Below the pieces are notes generated by a model that made no database searches, was not told the DNA's origin, and saw only the letters and a program-made list of their open reading frames with translations. Source: Lentzea albidocapillata (GTDB lineage Bacteria > Actinomycetota > Actinomycetes > Mycobacteriales > Pseudonocardiaceae). Taken from it: a stretch of 59,360 nucleotides of DNA. Location: assembly GCF_000719115.1 (NCBI RefSeq), contig NZ_JOEA01000035.1:1-59360 (forward strand), written 5' to 3'. The translations under genes and the position numbers were made by a program. This document shows, one piece after another, positions 36,876 through 45,829 of the stretch. Every line of letters starts with the position of its first letter. Position 1 is the stretch's first letter.

Positions 36876-37128
36876 CTGGGGCGCGTTGGTGTGGGGGCGT
36901 GGGGGAAGCGGAGGCGCAGCAGCCACGAATGCAAACGCGCTCTTAGGCCGCAGCGCCGATGAACTCAGCCGGATACCGGGCCTCGACACCAACTCCGCAA
37001 CCGCCTGGCGAGACTTCTACCAGAAAGCCATTGTCGACGGGAGGGGCGTGGCCAATCCCGCCAACGCCACGAACCAGGCGCGCCTCGATCTGCTCAACGA
37101 CAACATCCATAGCCTTGGAGGTCGCTAA
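36876..37128 (+). other. Second orphan toxin-tip candidate (unrecognised)
   Basis: About 84 residues in an open frame with no start of its own, although the broken immunity gene reads into it from ATG 36679. It opens Gly-rich (WGRGGSGGAAATNANALLGR), then SADELSRIPGLDTNSATAWR, DFYQKAIVDGRGVANPANAT and ends LLNDNIHSLGGR. Position, the Gly-rich linker-like start and the directly abutting small gene suggest another displaced C-terminal toxin domain. No known family or catalytic motif was recognised. Confidence 0.4.
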
Positions 37129-37395
37129 ATGAGTGCCAGCGGCGACAATCGCGGGAGCTACGAAATCGTCTTGTGTCCAACCGGTGCAGACCCACTATCC
37201 GTGCTATTCGAGCCCGGTGCAGGTGAGTTCGAGATCGACTCTGGCGATCACTTCAGGATGGTGGTCTCAGGCCCGGAAGGTGAGCGTGTCGAGTTCGCTC
37301 ACGGACCGGGCTACGTGTCGGTTTGGCCGAGTCCGGCGCTGTCGGTTGTCGTTTACGATAGTGCCGGGGCCGCTGTCCCGCTCCTAGGCTACTGA
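37129..37395 (+). CDS. Small beta-rich protein, possible immunity protein
   Basis: 88 residues; its ATG follows the previous stop directly (TAA-ATG), so it is translationally coupled. GSYEIVLCPTGADPLSVLFE, FEIDSGDHFRMVVSGPEGER, YVSVWPSPALSVVVYDSAGA is all predicted strand with no signal peptide. Its placement behind the unrecognised tip makes an antidote role the simplest idea; the sequence itself gives no family. Confidence 0.5.
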   Translation: MSASGDNRGSYEIVLCPTGADPLSVLFEPGAGEFEIDSGDHFRMVVSGPEGERVEFAHGPGYVSVWPSPALSVVVYDSAGAAVPLLGY

Positions 37396-37590
37396 CGATC
37401 AAGCCATGATCGAGGACCTGAGGAGATGTGGTGCCGCTCCATCCCAACGCGGCCCCAGGTTCATTGACCAGCCCATGTCACACCGGGTGGCGAGGACTTT
37501 ATACGTGAACCAATTCTTTGACTCCCACCAGCAGTCCGCCGTCCGCAGCGAACGGCGAGCGGATCGCTGTCCTGTTCAAGGTCATTTCCG

Positions 37591-37887
37591 CTAGCGCGTG
37601 AGCAGCGAGTCGACGTTCCAGTAGACCGCCGCGGCCACAGTACCGTTGGAAAGCCCGGCGAGGACCTCGGGCAGTGAGCCGTGGAAGCCGTTGTGCTCGG
37701 CCAGGAACACCCACCCGTCGCGCTCGTCGGCGACGACGAGGGTGGTCGTGCGCGTCGATTGTGAGGCGTCGAAGCGAGTCAGTGCTTCATTGATTGCGAG
37801 GCCGTGAACCCCGGCGAGGCATAGTGCCTCTGACGGCAACGCCTCGCTCCACAGGTTGGCCGGGTCGAACCATGTGGAGGAGAACAT
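37591..37887 (-). CDS. DUF6461-like protein
   Basis: 98 residues from ATG 37887; upstream extension to 38010 overlaps the divergent SUKH gene and is not used. ANLWSEALPSEALCLAGVHG, LAINEALTRFDASQSTRTTT, WVFLAEHNGFHGSLPEVLAG matches the DUF6461 pattern (WxxxxxxEALCLxxVxGLxxxEALxRFG). Function unknown; the family often sits with toxin-immunity genes in actinomycetes. Its start lies 3 bp from that of the divergent gene. Confidence 0.65.
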   Translation of the reverse strand: MFSSTWFDPANLWSEALPSEALCLAGVHGLAINEALTRFDASQSTRTTTLVVADERDGWVFLAEHNGFHGSLPEVLAGLSNGTVAAAVYWNVDSLLTR

Positions 37888-37890
37888 CTC

Positions 37891-39000
37891 ATGGGCAGTG
37901 TGGGCGTCTTGGCCGCGCGCCTTGGTGTTGAGGACAACACCGTCAACCAGTTCGACTGGGCGGCTGTCGAGTCGTCCATCGGACTGGCCCTGCCCGACGA
38001 CTACAAGCACCTCGTGGAGATCTTCCCGGACGGCCGCTTCCAGGCGTTCGTCCGGCTCATCCGGCCCGGCGCGGTGCAGTCACCGCCCACCGAGTACCTC
38101 GGCTACTACGCATACCGTCTCGAAGACATGCGCGGCTGGCGCCAGAAGGAACCTGCCCGTTTCCCTCACCCGATCTTCCCCGAGCCCGGTGGCCTCCTGC
38201 CGTGGGGCGTTTCGCATCGGGCAGACCTGTTCTTCTGGCTCACCGACGGCGACGATCCGAACAAATGGCCGGTTGTGTTGGCAGATCAGCGGTTCGAGCA
38301 CTGGGCGAGCTATGAGGGCCCGGTCTGCGCCTTCCTCGACGACGTCGTGTCCGGTCGATTCGACGGCACGCCGTTCGACATCGATCTCGGTGGCGGGCCG
38401 TTCTTCCAGCCAACACCGGAAGAACCGGTGGCGGCGCCGACTCCGTCCGTACCTGGCTGGGGTCAGCCAGGCTTCACCGGCGAGCACCCGCACGACGCGA
38501 CCGTGGCGTTGACGGCGCTCGTGCCACCGGCAGCACCCAGACGGTCCATCGACTGGGCGGTCGTGCAGACAGAACTCGGTGGAGCGTTGCCCGCCGACTA
38601 TCGCGCGTTCATGGAAATCTATGGGCCTGGCACGTTCTGCGACATCACGATCGTGGCGCCGGAGGAGCTACCCGGTCTGATCGAACGGACCTACCGCAAG
38701 GCGGTGAGCAACCCGATGCGCCTGCCGCAGGTTTGCGTGCAGGTGTTTCCCGAGCCGAACGGCATGATCCCGTGGGGATGGACAGCCGACGGCTGGACCT
38801 GCGGCTGGTTGCCCTCCGAGGAGGACCCCGACACCTGGGGAACGGTGCTAGCCGATCCGGACGTGCTCGGACACAAGGTGCACGCCGGCCATTCTTTGAG
38901 CTCGCTGCTGCTCGAGTACGCGGCCACCGAGGAAGGGACGTTCGCACTCGGCAGGAGCACCCCCTGGCAGGGACCGCCCAGGTTCGTGCCGCTCTCCTGA
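37891..39000 (+). CDS. Double SMI1/KNR4 (SUKH) domain protein, immunity-like
   Basis: 369 residues holding two SUKH units: FDWAAVESSIGLALPDDYKH ... FPEPGGLLPWGVSHRADLFF (about residues 18-165) and IDWAVVQTELGGALPADYRA ... FPEPNGMIPWGWTADGWTCG (about 213-365), each with the Leu-Pro-x-Asp-Tyr and GGLLPWG blocks. A Pro-rich linker separates them. SUKH proteins are broad immunity proteins against nuclease and deaminase toxins of polymorphic systems. Two linked domains may neutralise two toxins. No signal peptide. Confidence 0.85.
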   Translation: MGSVGVLAARLGVEDNTVNQFDWAAVESSIGLALPDDYKHLVEIFPDGRFQAFVRLIRPGAVQSPPTEYLGYYAYRLEDMRGWRQKEPARFPHPIFPEPGGLLPWGVSHRADLFFWLTDGDDPNKWPVVLADQRFEHWASYEGPVCAFLDDVVSGRFDGTPFDIDLGGGPFFQPTPEEPVAAPTPSVPGWGQPGFTGEHPHDATVALTALVPPAAPRRSIDWAVVQTELGGALPADYRAFMEIYGPGTFCDITIVAPEELPGLIERTYRKAVSNPMRLPQVCVQVFPEPNGMIPWGWTADGWTCGWLPSEEDPDTWGTVLADPDVLGHKVHAGHSLSSLLLEYAATEEGTFALGRSTPWQGPPRFVPLS

Positions 39001-39230
39001 CATACCCGTGGCGGTGGCCGAGTTAGACCGGTACGTTGCACAGTCCCGTAATTGTCGATCATGGACAGGAGCAATGCGCCAGTCGGCATGGCTTGCCAGG
39101 AAGACCGAGCCCACCGCGGAAATCTGGGGACATGGCGTTGCGTGGCCCGCCAGTTGATCCGGTTCCTGGAGATGTTCAAATCTGCCTGATCTCCGGGCTT
39201 CGCTGAACGGGCGTACGGCAGGATGGCTGT

Positions 39231-39695
39231 GTGGAGCCGAACGAGGTGCGCAACGAGCTGTACACGGCTCAGGTGAGTGCTCCGGTCGTGCAGGCCGGCG
39301 AAAATCCACGGCGATGTGCACCTGCACGCTCCAGGCGGCACTTTGCTCGACCTCGCGGCGCATGAGCTGGCGTCGGCCGTGCGTCGGCAGTGGCCGGTGG
39401 AGGCGGAGAACCGGGCGGTGCGGCAGTCGGCGCCGCTGCGGGTCAGGTTCTGGAGCACGAGCGGCAGCAGACAGGGACCCATCAGGGGAGACGTGCGGCA
39501 GGTCGCCTCGATGTTCCGGAGCTTCTCGTGTCGTCAGCTCGTCGTGCTCGGCGAGCCCGGCGCAGGCAAGACGGTGGCGGCGCTGTTGTTGACGTTGGAG
39601 CTGCTGGAGAAGCCGGATCGCAGTCTGTCGGCGCCGATCCTGCTTGCCGCGGCGTCATGGGATCCGACCGCGGAGCTCACCCGTGAGCTACCGGG
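39231..39695 (+). pseudogene. NACHT-type NTPase, N-terminal fragment with frameshift
   Basis: GTG 39231: VEPNEVRNELYTAQVSAPVV, QAG, then one-base shift, KIHGDVHLHAP, LDLAAHELASAVRRQWPVEA and the Walker A VVLGEPGAGKTVAALLLTLE (about 39540-39600), SAPILLAAASWDPTAELTRE. This is the N-terminus of actinobacterial NACHT/NB-ARC signalling NTPases. Similarity ends at 39695, five bases before the stop of the convergent DUF2330 gene; the Walker B, sensor and C-terminal repeats are gone. Confidence 0.75.
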
Positions 39696-39699
39696 GCCC

Positions 39700-40752
39700 T
39701 CACCGGCGTTGTCGACGCCGCCGAACCAGGATGACCGCCCCAACCGCGAGCCCGACCAGCACAACGCCGCCCAGCACCACCACTGTCACCTCGGCGGTGG
39801 ACGGGCCTCGGACGTACCGCGTCTGGACCACCACCGCCCGGTACGTCTCGTCCTCGGCCGCCTGGGTGAGGTGGATGTCGTCGGTGACCTCCTCCGGGTC
39901 GACCCGCGCGTCGTAGCGGGTCAGGAACCGGCGCTCGGTCACTAGCTTCGCCAGCTCCGGATGCTCGTCGAGTTCGTCGGGCGTCAGCCAGCCGGCGAAG
40001 GTCAGGTCGGGCTCGCTGTCGCCGGGGGTGGGGTCGGTGACGTCCATCCTGTGGTCAGCGAGCACGTACAGCCGCAGCGGTTGGCTGCGCTTGGCGGCGG
40101 CCGACAACCGCATCGGGTAGACCGGCTCGTCGGTGGCGAAGCTGATCCGCATCGGCGGCAACCCGTCGTCGAAGGTCTCCTCCGCCGCCTCCGGCCGCAG
40201 GTGCACCGCGATGACCAGCCAGCCCTCGGCCAGGTACGGGCCGAGGTGCCTGGCGAGGTCAGGGGGCAGGGCGAAGTCCTTGGCGGTGAGCCAGTCGCTG
40301 ACCGCGCGGTTGTCGGTGCCGGTCAGCTGGGCCAGCTCGTAGGGCCCGACCTTGACGTGGTCGACGACCGTGACCTCGCCGCCTGGTGCCTCGATGCCAC
40401 CGGCTCCGTTGCCGTCGATCTCCTTCTCGCGGTACTCGACCCTGGGCCGGCTCACCTCGTCCAGCTCGGTGAACAAAGCAGCGTCGGCGATGGCGAACTC
40501 GGCCCGGCTCGGCACCGGCATGAGGAACGCCACCGAGTCCGACGTGGTGTCGGCGGTGATGTTCACCGTGACGTGCTCGGTCGGGCCATCCAGCTCGACC
40601 AGCGCGGTCTCCCGCACCGGCGTCAGCTCGTCGGCGATCGCCGCTCCGCACGCACAGGCGTTCGCCACGCCCGGCCCAACCAACACCGCCCCGAGTCCAC
40701 CGAGCAGGGTGAGCAGGGTGAGCAGCCAGCGTGCCAGCGCGAAAAGTCGCAT
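39700..40752 (-). CDS. DUF2330 membrane-anchored extracytoplasmic protein
   Basis: 350 residues. A signal peptide (RWLLTLLTLLGGLGAVLVGP) ends at ANACACGA, with Cys-x-Cys at the start of the mature chain, and a single TM with Arg-rich stop (VVLGGVVLVGLAVGAVILVR) closes the protein. The body (VTVNITADTTSDSVAFLMPV, DHVKVGPYELAQLTGTDNRA, GWLVIAVHLRPE) is the DUF2330 family. Function unknown; family members are predicted extracytoplasmic. Intact. Confidence 0.85.
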   Translation of the reverse strand: MRLFALARWLLTLLTLLGGLGAVLVGPGVANACACGAAIADELTPVRETALVELDGPTEHVTVNITADTTSDSVAFLMPVPSRAEFAIADAALFTELDEVSRPRVEYREKEIDGNGAGGIEAPGGEVTVVDHVKVGPYELAQLTGTDNRAVSDWLTAKDFALPPDLARHLGPYLAEGWLVIAVHLRPEAAEETFDDGLPPMRISFATDEPVYPMRLSAAAKRSQPLRLYVLADHRMDVTDPTPGDSEPDLTFAGWLTPDELDEHPELAKLVTERRFLTRYDARVDPEEVTDDIHLTQAAEDETYRAVVVQTRYVRGPSTAEVTVVVLGGVVLVGLAVGAVILVRRRRQRR

Positions 40753-41021
40753 GGTTGCTCAGAGTGCACCAACACTCTCGCGGTTCACGCCGTGACCAAT
40801 CCGTTGTGACGGTCAGGCGGCGAGGTCGAGTGCGTCGGGGAGGTGGGCGCGCACGTTGTCCCTGGCGACCCCCTTTGCGCATCGTGACCCGACGCCGATC
40901 CCGGGTTCGGAACTCTGGGAGCCACCCAACTATCGAGCGAACTTCCCGGAGCAGGCACAGGGGCCCGTGATGTCTCACGTGCGTGCCGTTGTTATGGTCG
41001 CGGAGGCGAGGGGTGGGCGGG

Positions 41022-41462
41022 ATGGTCGTGATCGTCCAGCTGGTGTACCTGGTGTTGACGACACTGTGGCTGGGGTCGATGGTCTACAGCCTGGTCGTGG
41101 TGCAGCCCAGGGTCGCCAGGTTCTTCCGGGATGACGAGCAGCGCGAGGAGTTCCTCGTCGTCCTGGCCAACGGCAACCGGTGGCCGGTCGTCGCGCTCGT
41201 CGTCGGGCTGCTGTTCAGCGGGGGTGGCGTCGCGATCGCCGGCTCCGGGGCGGTGTCCGTCGGCTTCACCATGGCCGTGGGGCTCGACCTGGTCGCGGCG
41301 GGGATCTTCGTCGACGTCTCGTGGCGGCACTGGCCGGCCAGGATCTTCGCGCTGCCCGAGGAAATTCCCGGCTTCCGCCGTCGGCTGACCGTGCGTGCGG
41401 CTACCATGACTGTTCTTATCGGAGTGTCCTATGTGGTCGCCTTGACAGTGAGTCTGCGATGA
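41022..41462 (+). CDS. Four-TM membrane protein (DUF4149/CopD-like)
   Basis: 146 residues; ATG 41022 is the first in a frame where the N-terminus is the first helix (VVIVQLVYLVLTTLWLGSMV). Further helices near residues 55-75, 80-98 and 122-142. Conserved style: LWLGSMVYSLVVVQPRVARF. Such proteins are often linked to copper or heme but no metal ligands are clear. The stop overlaps the start of the next gene (ATGA). Confidence 0.65.
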   Translation: MVVIVQLVYLVLTTLWLGSMVYSLVVVQPRVARFFRDDEQREEFLVVLANGNRWPVVALVVGLLFSGGGVAIAGSGAVSVGFTMAVGLDLVAAGIFVDVSWRHWPARIFALPEEIPGFRRRLTVRAATMTVLIGVSYVVALTVSLR

Positions 41463-42349
41463 GGATCGTGATCGCGGGTTCGAGCGGTCTGATCGGGACA
41501 GCGCTGCGCCGGTCGTATGCCGCGGACGGGCATACCGTGATCCGGTTGGTTCGCAGGGAACCCACCGCCGCCGACGAACGACGCTGGGACCCCACTGCTT
41601 CACCGGATTCCGGATTGCTGTCCGGCGCCGACATTGTGGTCAACCTCGCCGGAGCCGGGCTCGGCGAGCGGCGGTGGACGCGCGCGTACCAAGAAGTACT
41701 GCGGCGCAGCCGGATCGACACCGCGCACTCGCTCGCCGTGCTGACCGCGCAGGCCGACCCGCAACCCCGGATCCTGCTCTCGGCGTCGGGAATGCGTTAC
41801 TACGGCGTGGATCGCGGTGAACTCGAGCTGACCGAGATCGCCGACTCGGCCCGGTCCGGTTTCCTGCCAGACCTCACCCGGGAATGGGAACGGGCCACCG
41901 AACCGGCCACGATCCCGGTGTGCCATCTGCGTATGGGTCTCGTGCTCGCCCGCGAAGGTGGGGTACTTCCCCAGCTGCTGCCGTTGTTCCGCAAGGGACT
42001 CGGTGGCCGGTTGGGTTCCGGCCGCGAGTACTGGAGCTATGTCGGCCTCACCGATGCCGTGCGCGCCATCCGGTTCCTCGCCGAATCGCCCGGTGCGCGG
42101 GGCCCGTACAACATCACCACGCCGAACCCGGTTCGCAGCATCGAGTTCACCCGCACCCTGGCCAGGGTGGTCGGCCGGCCCGCCGTGCTGCGCGTACCCA
42201 CCTGGGCCATGCGGCTGGCACTGGGCAAGGTCGCCCCCGAGGTGCTCGGCAGCCTGCGCGTGCTTCCGGCCCGTCTGACCGAGGGCGGATTCCGGTTCAC
42301 GCAGCCGGAGCTGAATCAGGTACTGCGCCACGAACTCGTGCGGCGCTGA
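41459..42349 (+). CDS. TIGR01777-family NAD(P)-dependent epimerase (SDR39U1-type)
   Basis: 296 residues. MRIVIAGSSGLIGTALRRSY gives the Rossmann GxxGxxG; ADIVVNLAGAGLGERRWTRA and YYG then GELELTE follow the family's atypical-SDR pattern, with the C-terminal lipid/sugar-binding-like part (YNITTPNPVRSIEFTRTLAR, LRVLPARLTEGGFRFTQPEL). The catalytic Tyr lies in RYYG. Reaction unknown; family members are probable epimerases or dehydratases. Coupled (4-bp overlap) to the upstream membrane protein. Confidence 0.9.
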   Translation: MRIVIAGSSGLIGTALRRSYAADGHTVIRLVRREPTAADERRWDPTASPDSGLLSGADIVVNLAGAGLGERRWTRAYQEVLRRSRIDTAHSLAVLTAQADPQPRILLSASGMRYYGVDRGELELTEIADSARSGFLPDLTREWERATEPATIPVCHLRMGLVLAREGGVLPQLLPLFRKGLGGRLGSGREYWSYVGLTDAVRAIRFLAESPGARGPYNITTPNPVRSIEFTRTLARVVGRPAVLRVPTWAMRLALGKVAPEVLGSLRVLPARLTEGGFRFTQPELNQVLRHELVRR

Positions 42350-42350
42350 G

Positions 42351-42480
42351 TCACAGGCCGACGTGGAAGCCGGGGTTGGTGGACAACACCCCGACCGCGA
42401 CCGGCGTCGATCCCTCAGGCACACCGGTGTCGCACCACAACGGGCGGCCGACCAACAGTAGCGACCTGGCGCGTTCAAAA
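42351..42480 (-). pseudogene. C-terminal stub of an unrecognised protein
   Basis: A reverse frame reads PFERARSLLLVGRPLWCDTG, VPEGSTPVAVGVLSTNPGFH, VGL-stop at 42351, protein-like in codon use, but it enters from repeat copy D with no start. It was probably cut by the integration event at copy D. Confidence 0.35.
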
Positions 42481-42488
42481 GGCCCGGT

Positions 42489-42648
42489 CCATTCAGTGGA
42501 TCTTGAGCAGCCGCACAACGAGCGCGAGCGCACTTGACCGTTCGTCAAGTGCGCTCAACTGCGTCGAACGTACCTGTTTCCGCAGTTCAGCAGCCTGTGA
42601 ACCCGCATCTGGGGGTCAAGGGTCGCAGGTTCAAATCCTGTTATCCAA
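42489..42648 (+). repeat. tRNA-Pro-linked repeat, copy D (degenerate 3' end)
   Basis: AGTGGATCTTGAGC, AACGAGCGCGAGCGCACTTGA with TCAAGTGCGCTCAACTGCG (a perfect 10-bp dyad GCGCACTTGA/TCAAGTGCGC at 42528-42554), TACCTGTTTCCGCAG, CTGTGAACCCGCAT, then CTGGGGGTCAAG from 42609. The tRNA-Pro part lacks one G in the variable loop and its acceptor strand is TATCCAA rather than CGTCCCG, so it is decayed. No terminator follows. Confidence 0.8.
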
Positions 42649-42688
42649 GCCCTTTCTCTTGTGCGACAGCAGATTTCGGACGATGGAC

Positions 42689-42808
42689 TCATCGGCCGAA
42701 CAGGCCGACCAGCGTGCCCTTCTCCAGCACATGTCCCTCGATGGCGGCATGCAGGTCGTCCGCGGTGATGCCCTCGTCGAGCTCGAGTGGCCGGTCCAGG
42801 ATCAGGCA
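42689..42808 (-). pseudogene. C-terminal stub of an unrecognised protein
   Basis: Reverse frame LILDRPLELDEGITADDLHA, AIEGHVLEKGTLVGLFGR-stop. Codon use looks coding, but a stop precedes it within a few codons and no start is available. Family unknown. Confidence 0.3.
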
Positions 42809-42901
42809 TGATCACCCTCCTCCGAGTCGTCCAGCTCTGGGCCTACCCATCCGCGCAACGGATACACGCCGGTCTCCGCCGATCAACCGACTCCTCACCT
42901 T

Positions 42902-44842
42902 TCAGCGCGATCCTTGCGCCAGCAGCGGAATACGTCCGCCCGCCAGCACAGCATCGGCCTGTGCGGGAGAGAGCCGGTGCCGGACGCGGTATCGCTCGTT
43001 CTTGGTCTGGTTGGTGACGGTGAACTCCCGCCCGGCCTTGAGGTCCGGTGGGTCGAGCTGGAGGGTGTCGCCGGTGTCGATCCGGTCGTAGTCGTGCGGG
43101 TCGGTGAACTCGCAGGCGAGCACGCCGAAGTTGGCCAGGTTCTGCCAGTGGATCCGGGCGAACGACTTGGCCACGACGGCCCGCAGGCCGAGGTAGCGCG
43201 GGGTGATGGCGGCGTGTTCGCGCGACGAGCCCTGGCCGTAGTTGTCGCCCGCGACCACGACGTGTCCGCCGTGGTCCCTCAGTTCGGCTGCTCGTCGCGG
43301 GTAGTCCGGTTCGATCGGGGTGAAGGTGAACTCGGCCAGCTTCGGCACGTTCGACCGGTAGGGCAGGGCGCGGGCACCGGCCGGGGAGATCTCGTCGGTG
43401 GACACGTCGTCGCCGACCTTGAGCAGCACCGGTGCCTCGACGTGGTCGGGCGGCGGCGCGAAGTCCGGCAGCGAGGAGATGTTGGGGCCCTTGACCAACG
43501 GCTCGCGCTCGGCCTGCGGACGTGGCAGCGGAGGCACCAGCATCGATTTGTTGACCGACGCTCGTCGCAGCACGGGCAGTACCGGATAGCGGATGCCGAG
43601 GGTGCGGGGATCGGTGATGACGCCGGTCAGTGCCGAGGCAGCCGCCGTTTCCGGCGAGCACAGCCACACCGAGTCCTCGCGGGTGCCGGAACGGCCGGGG
43701 AAGTTGCGCGGGAAGGTACGCAGGGAGTTACGTCCGGAGGCCGGTGCCTGGCCCATGCCGATGCAGCCCAGGCAGCCGGCCTGGTGGATCCGCGCGCCGG
43801 CGGCGATCAGGTCGAAGGTGGCGCCCAGCCGGGTGAGGTCCTCGAACACCTCGCGTGAGGACGGGTTGACGTCGAAGCTGACCGCGTCGCTGGTCTGCTG
43901 CCCCTTCACGATGGCCGCGGTGATCGCGTAGTCGCGCAGTCCGGGATTGGCCGATGACCCGATGACGACCTGACTGATCGGCTCGCCCGCGACCTCGCGG
44001 ACCGGTACCACGTTGCCCGGCGAGGAGGGACGTGCGATGAGAGGTTCCAGTGTGGACAGATCGATCTCGTCCTCGACGTCGTACGTCGCGTCGGGATCGG
44101 CGTGCAGTTCGGTGAAGTCGCGGCCGCGGCGTTCGGAGTCCAGGAACCACTGCACCGCCTTGTCGGACGGGAACACCGTGGTCGTCGCTCCGAGCTCCGC
44201 GCCCACGTTGGCGATCACGTGCCGGTCCATTGCGGACAGACACGTCAGTCCGGGGCCGTGGTACTCGATGATCCGGCCGCGGCCGCCATCCACCCCGTGA
44301 CGGCGCAGCATCTCCAGGATCACGTCTTTGGCCGACACCCACGGCGGCAGCTCGCCGATCAGCCGCACGCCCCACACTTCCGGCATCACCAGCCGCAGCG
44401 GCTCACCCGCCATCGCCAATGCGACTTCGAGCCCGCCGGATCCGATCGCCAGCATGCCCAGTGCTCCGGCGGCGCAGGTGTGCGAGTCCGAACCCGCCAG
44501 TGTCTTTCCCGGTACACCGAACCGCTGCATGTGCACGGGATGGGAGACACCGTTGCCGGGCTTGGAGAACCAGATCCCGTAGCGGCGGCACGCCGAGCGG
44601 AGGAACTCGTGGTCCTCGGCGTTGCGCTCGTCGGCCTGCAACAGGTTGTGGTCGACGTACTGCACGCTCACCTCGGTCCGCACCCGCTCCAGGCCGAGTG
44701 CTTCGAGTTCCTGCATCACCAGCGTGCCGGTCGCGTCCTGGGTGAGGGTCTGGTCCACCACGAGCCCGATCTCCACGCCTGGGGTGGGCTCGCCCTCGAC
44801 GAGATGGGTGTCGATGAGCTTGCGGGTGACGTTGCGTCCCAT
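42902..44842 (-). CDS. acn: Aconitate hydratase
   Basis: 646 residues; ATG 44842 with CTGGAGAA upstream is preferred to the ATG at 44881. Aconitase motifs: THLVEGE, GSDSHTCAAGALGMLAIGSG (cluster-ligand region), VIGSSANPG, GCLGCIGMGQAPASG (Cys-x2-Cys) and the swivel domain AGDNYGQGSSREHAA. The short form (about 650 residues, single linked swivel domain) is the bacterial/mitochondrial-like aconitase, not the 900-residue AcnA. It interconverts citrate and isocitrate in the TCA cycle. It ends the run of minus-strand stress genes; linkage to them suggests a duplicate used in stationary or hypoxic phase. Confidence 0.85.
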   Translation of the reverse strand: MGRNVTRKLIDTHLVEGEPTPGVEIGLVVDQTLTQDATGTLVMQELEALGLERVRTEVSVQYVDHNLLQADERNAEDHEFLRSACRRYGIWFSKPGNGVSHPVHMQRFGVPGKTLAGSDSHTCAAGALGMLAIGSGGLEVALAMAGEPLRLVMPEVWGVRLIGELPPWVSAKDVILEMLRRHGVDGGRGRIIEYHGPGLTCLSAMDRHVIANVGAELGATTTVFPSDKAVQWFLDSERRGRDFTELHADPDATYDVEDEIDLSTLEPLIARPSSPGNVVPVREVAGEPISQVVIGSSANPGLRDYAITAAIVKGQQTSDAVSFDVNPSSREVFEDLTRLGATFDLIAAGARIHQAGCLGCIGMGQAPASGRNSLRTFPRNFPGRSGTREDSVWLCSPETAAASALTGVITDPRTLGIRYPVLPVLRRASVNKSMLVPPLPRPQAEREPLVKGPNISSLPDFAPPPDHVEAPVLLKVGDDVSTDEISPAGARALPYRSNVPKLAEFTFTPIEPDYPRRAAELRDHGGHVVVAGDNYGQGSSREHAAITPRYLGLRAVVAKSFARIHWQNLANFGVLACEFTDPHDYDRIDTGDTLQLDPPDLKAGREFTVTNQTKNERYRVRHRLSPAQADAVLAGGRIPLLAQGSR

Positions 44843-44917
44843 GGGTTCTCCAGCGGCGTTACGATCCGGGCAACTGGACACGTCGATCCCAGTCGCGGTG
44901 CCGGCGGCCGGTGGTGC

Positions 44918-45829
44918 TCACAGCCGCTCTCCCTTCTCCTGGCCACGACGCAGCACCGCGACCGAACACGGTGCGTGGTAGACCAGCGCGTGGCTGACCG
45001 ATCCGAGCAGCGCGCGGCGTACCGCTCCACGCCCGTGGCTGCCCACCACCAGCAGCACGGCATTGGTGGCCTGGTTGAGCAGCGCCTGTGCGGGGCTGTC
45101 GAACGACACCGTCCGCGTCACCTTGACGTCCGGATAGCGCTCACCATGACCGGCGAGCGTGGCGGCGAGGACCGTGTCGGCGTGGTCGCGTATCTCGCGC
45201 CGCTGCGCGGTCGCCGTCGCCAGATCCATCGCCCGATCTGTGACGGCGTGCACCGCGAGCAGGTCGCAGCCGTGGCGGATGGCGAAGTCGAAGCTGAAGT
45301 CGATCGCGGATGCGCTGACGTCCGAGCCGTCCACACCGACCACCACCTGGCCCTCGTCGATGGTTTCGTCGCGTGCCACTACGACCGGCGTGGTGGTGGT
45401 GTGCACGAGATCCGCGGCGACCGAGCCGAGCAGGGCTCGGGTCAGCCCCGTGGTTCCCACCGGGCCCACCACGAGCAGGACCGCTTCTTCGGCAACCCTG
45501 CTGAGCACCTCGGTGGGATGGCCATAGACGACATGCGGCCGCACGTCGGTGTCCGGGGCTACCCGCGCACACTCTTCGACGACAACGGCCAGCTCGTGCT
45601 CCGCGCGCTTGCGCGGCGCCTCCTCGGTTACCGCATCCGGCAGCGCCACGGCGCCGGGGTTCACCGTCAGCTCGGGGTACGCGCCGCGGATCGCGTTCAC
45701 CACGACGAGTTCGCGCTGCCGGTTCGCCGCCTCGCGCGCGGCCCACAGCACCGCCTGGCGAGCCTGCGGTGAGCCGTCGAACCCGGCGACGACCGCGCCG
45801 CGACCGGTCGCGGACACAGGTGCCGACAT
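44918..45829 (-). CDS. Two-domain universal stress protein
   Basis: 303 residues with two UspA folds. Domain 1 (about 8-148): VVAGFDGSPQARQAVLWAAR ... VGPVGTTGLTRALLGSVAAD. Domain 2 (about 158-298): VVVGVDGSDVSASAIDFSFD ... VGSHGRGAVRRALLGSVSHA. Both end in the ATP-binding Gly-rich loop (GxxGxxG...GS). The start overlaps the CBS gene stop (45829). Tandem USPs of this type are the ATP-binding dormancy regulators known from the mycobacterial DosR regulon. Confidence 0.9.
   Translation of the reverse strand: MSAPVSATGRGAVVAGFDGSPQARQAVLWAAREAANRQRELVVVNAIRGAYPELTVNPGAVALPDAVTEEAPRKRAEHELAVVVEECARVAPDTDVRPHVVYGHPTEVLSRVAEEAVLLVVGPVGTTGLTRALLGSVAADLVHTTTTPVVVARDETIDEGQVVVGVDGSDVSASAIDFSFDFAIRHGCDLLAVHAVTDRAMDLATATAQRREIRDHADTVLAATLAGHGERYPDVKVTRTVSFDSPAQALLNQATNAVLLVVGSHGRGAVRRALLGSVSHALVYHAPCSVAVLRRGQEKGERL

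Noticed and set aside
42534..43091. Open frame across repeat D reading VKGRRFKSC
   Set aside because: This is the familiar false translation of a tRNA 3' end (GGTCAAGGG...GTTCAAATCC), not a protein.
44102..45772. 556-residue forward frame across aconitase and USP genes
   Set aside because: It crosses two convincing minus-strand genes and shows no family pattern.
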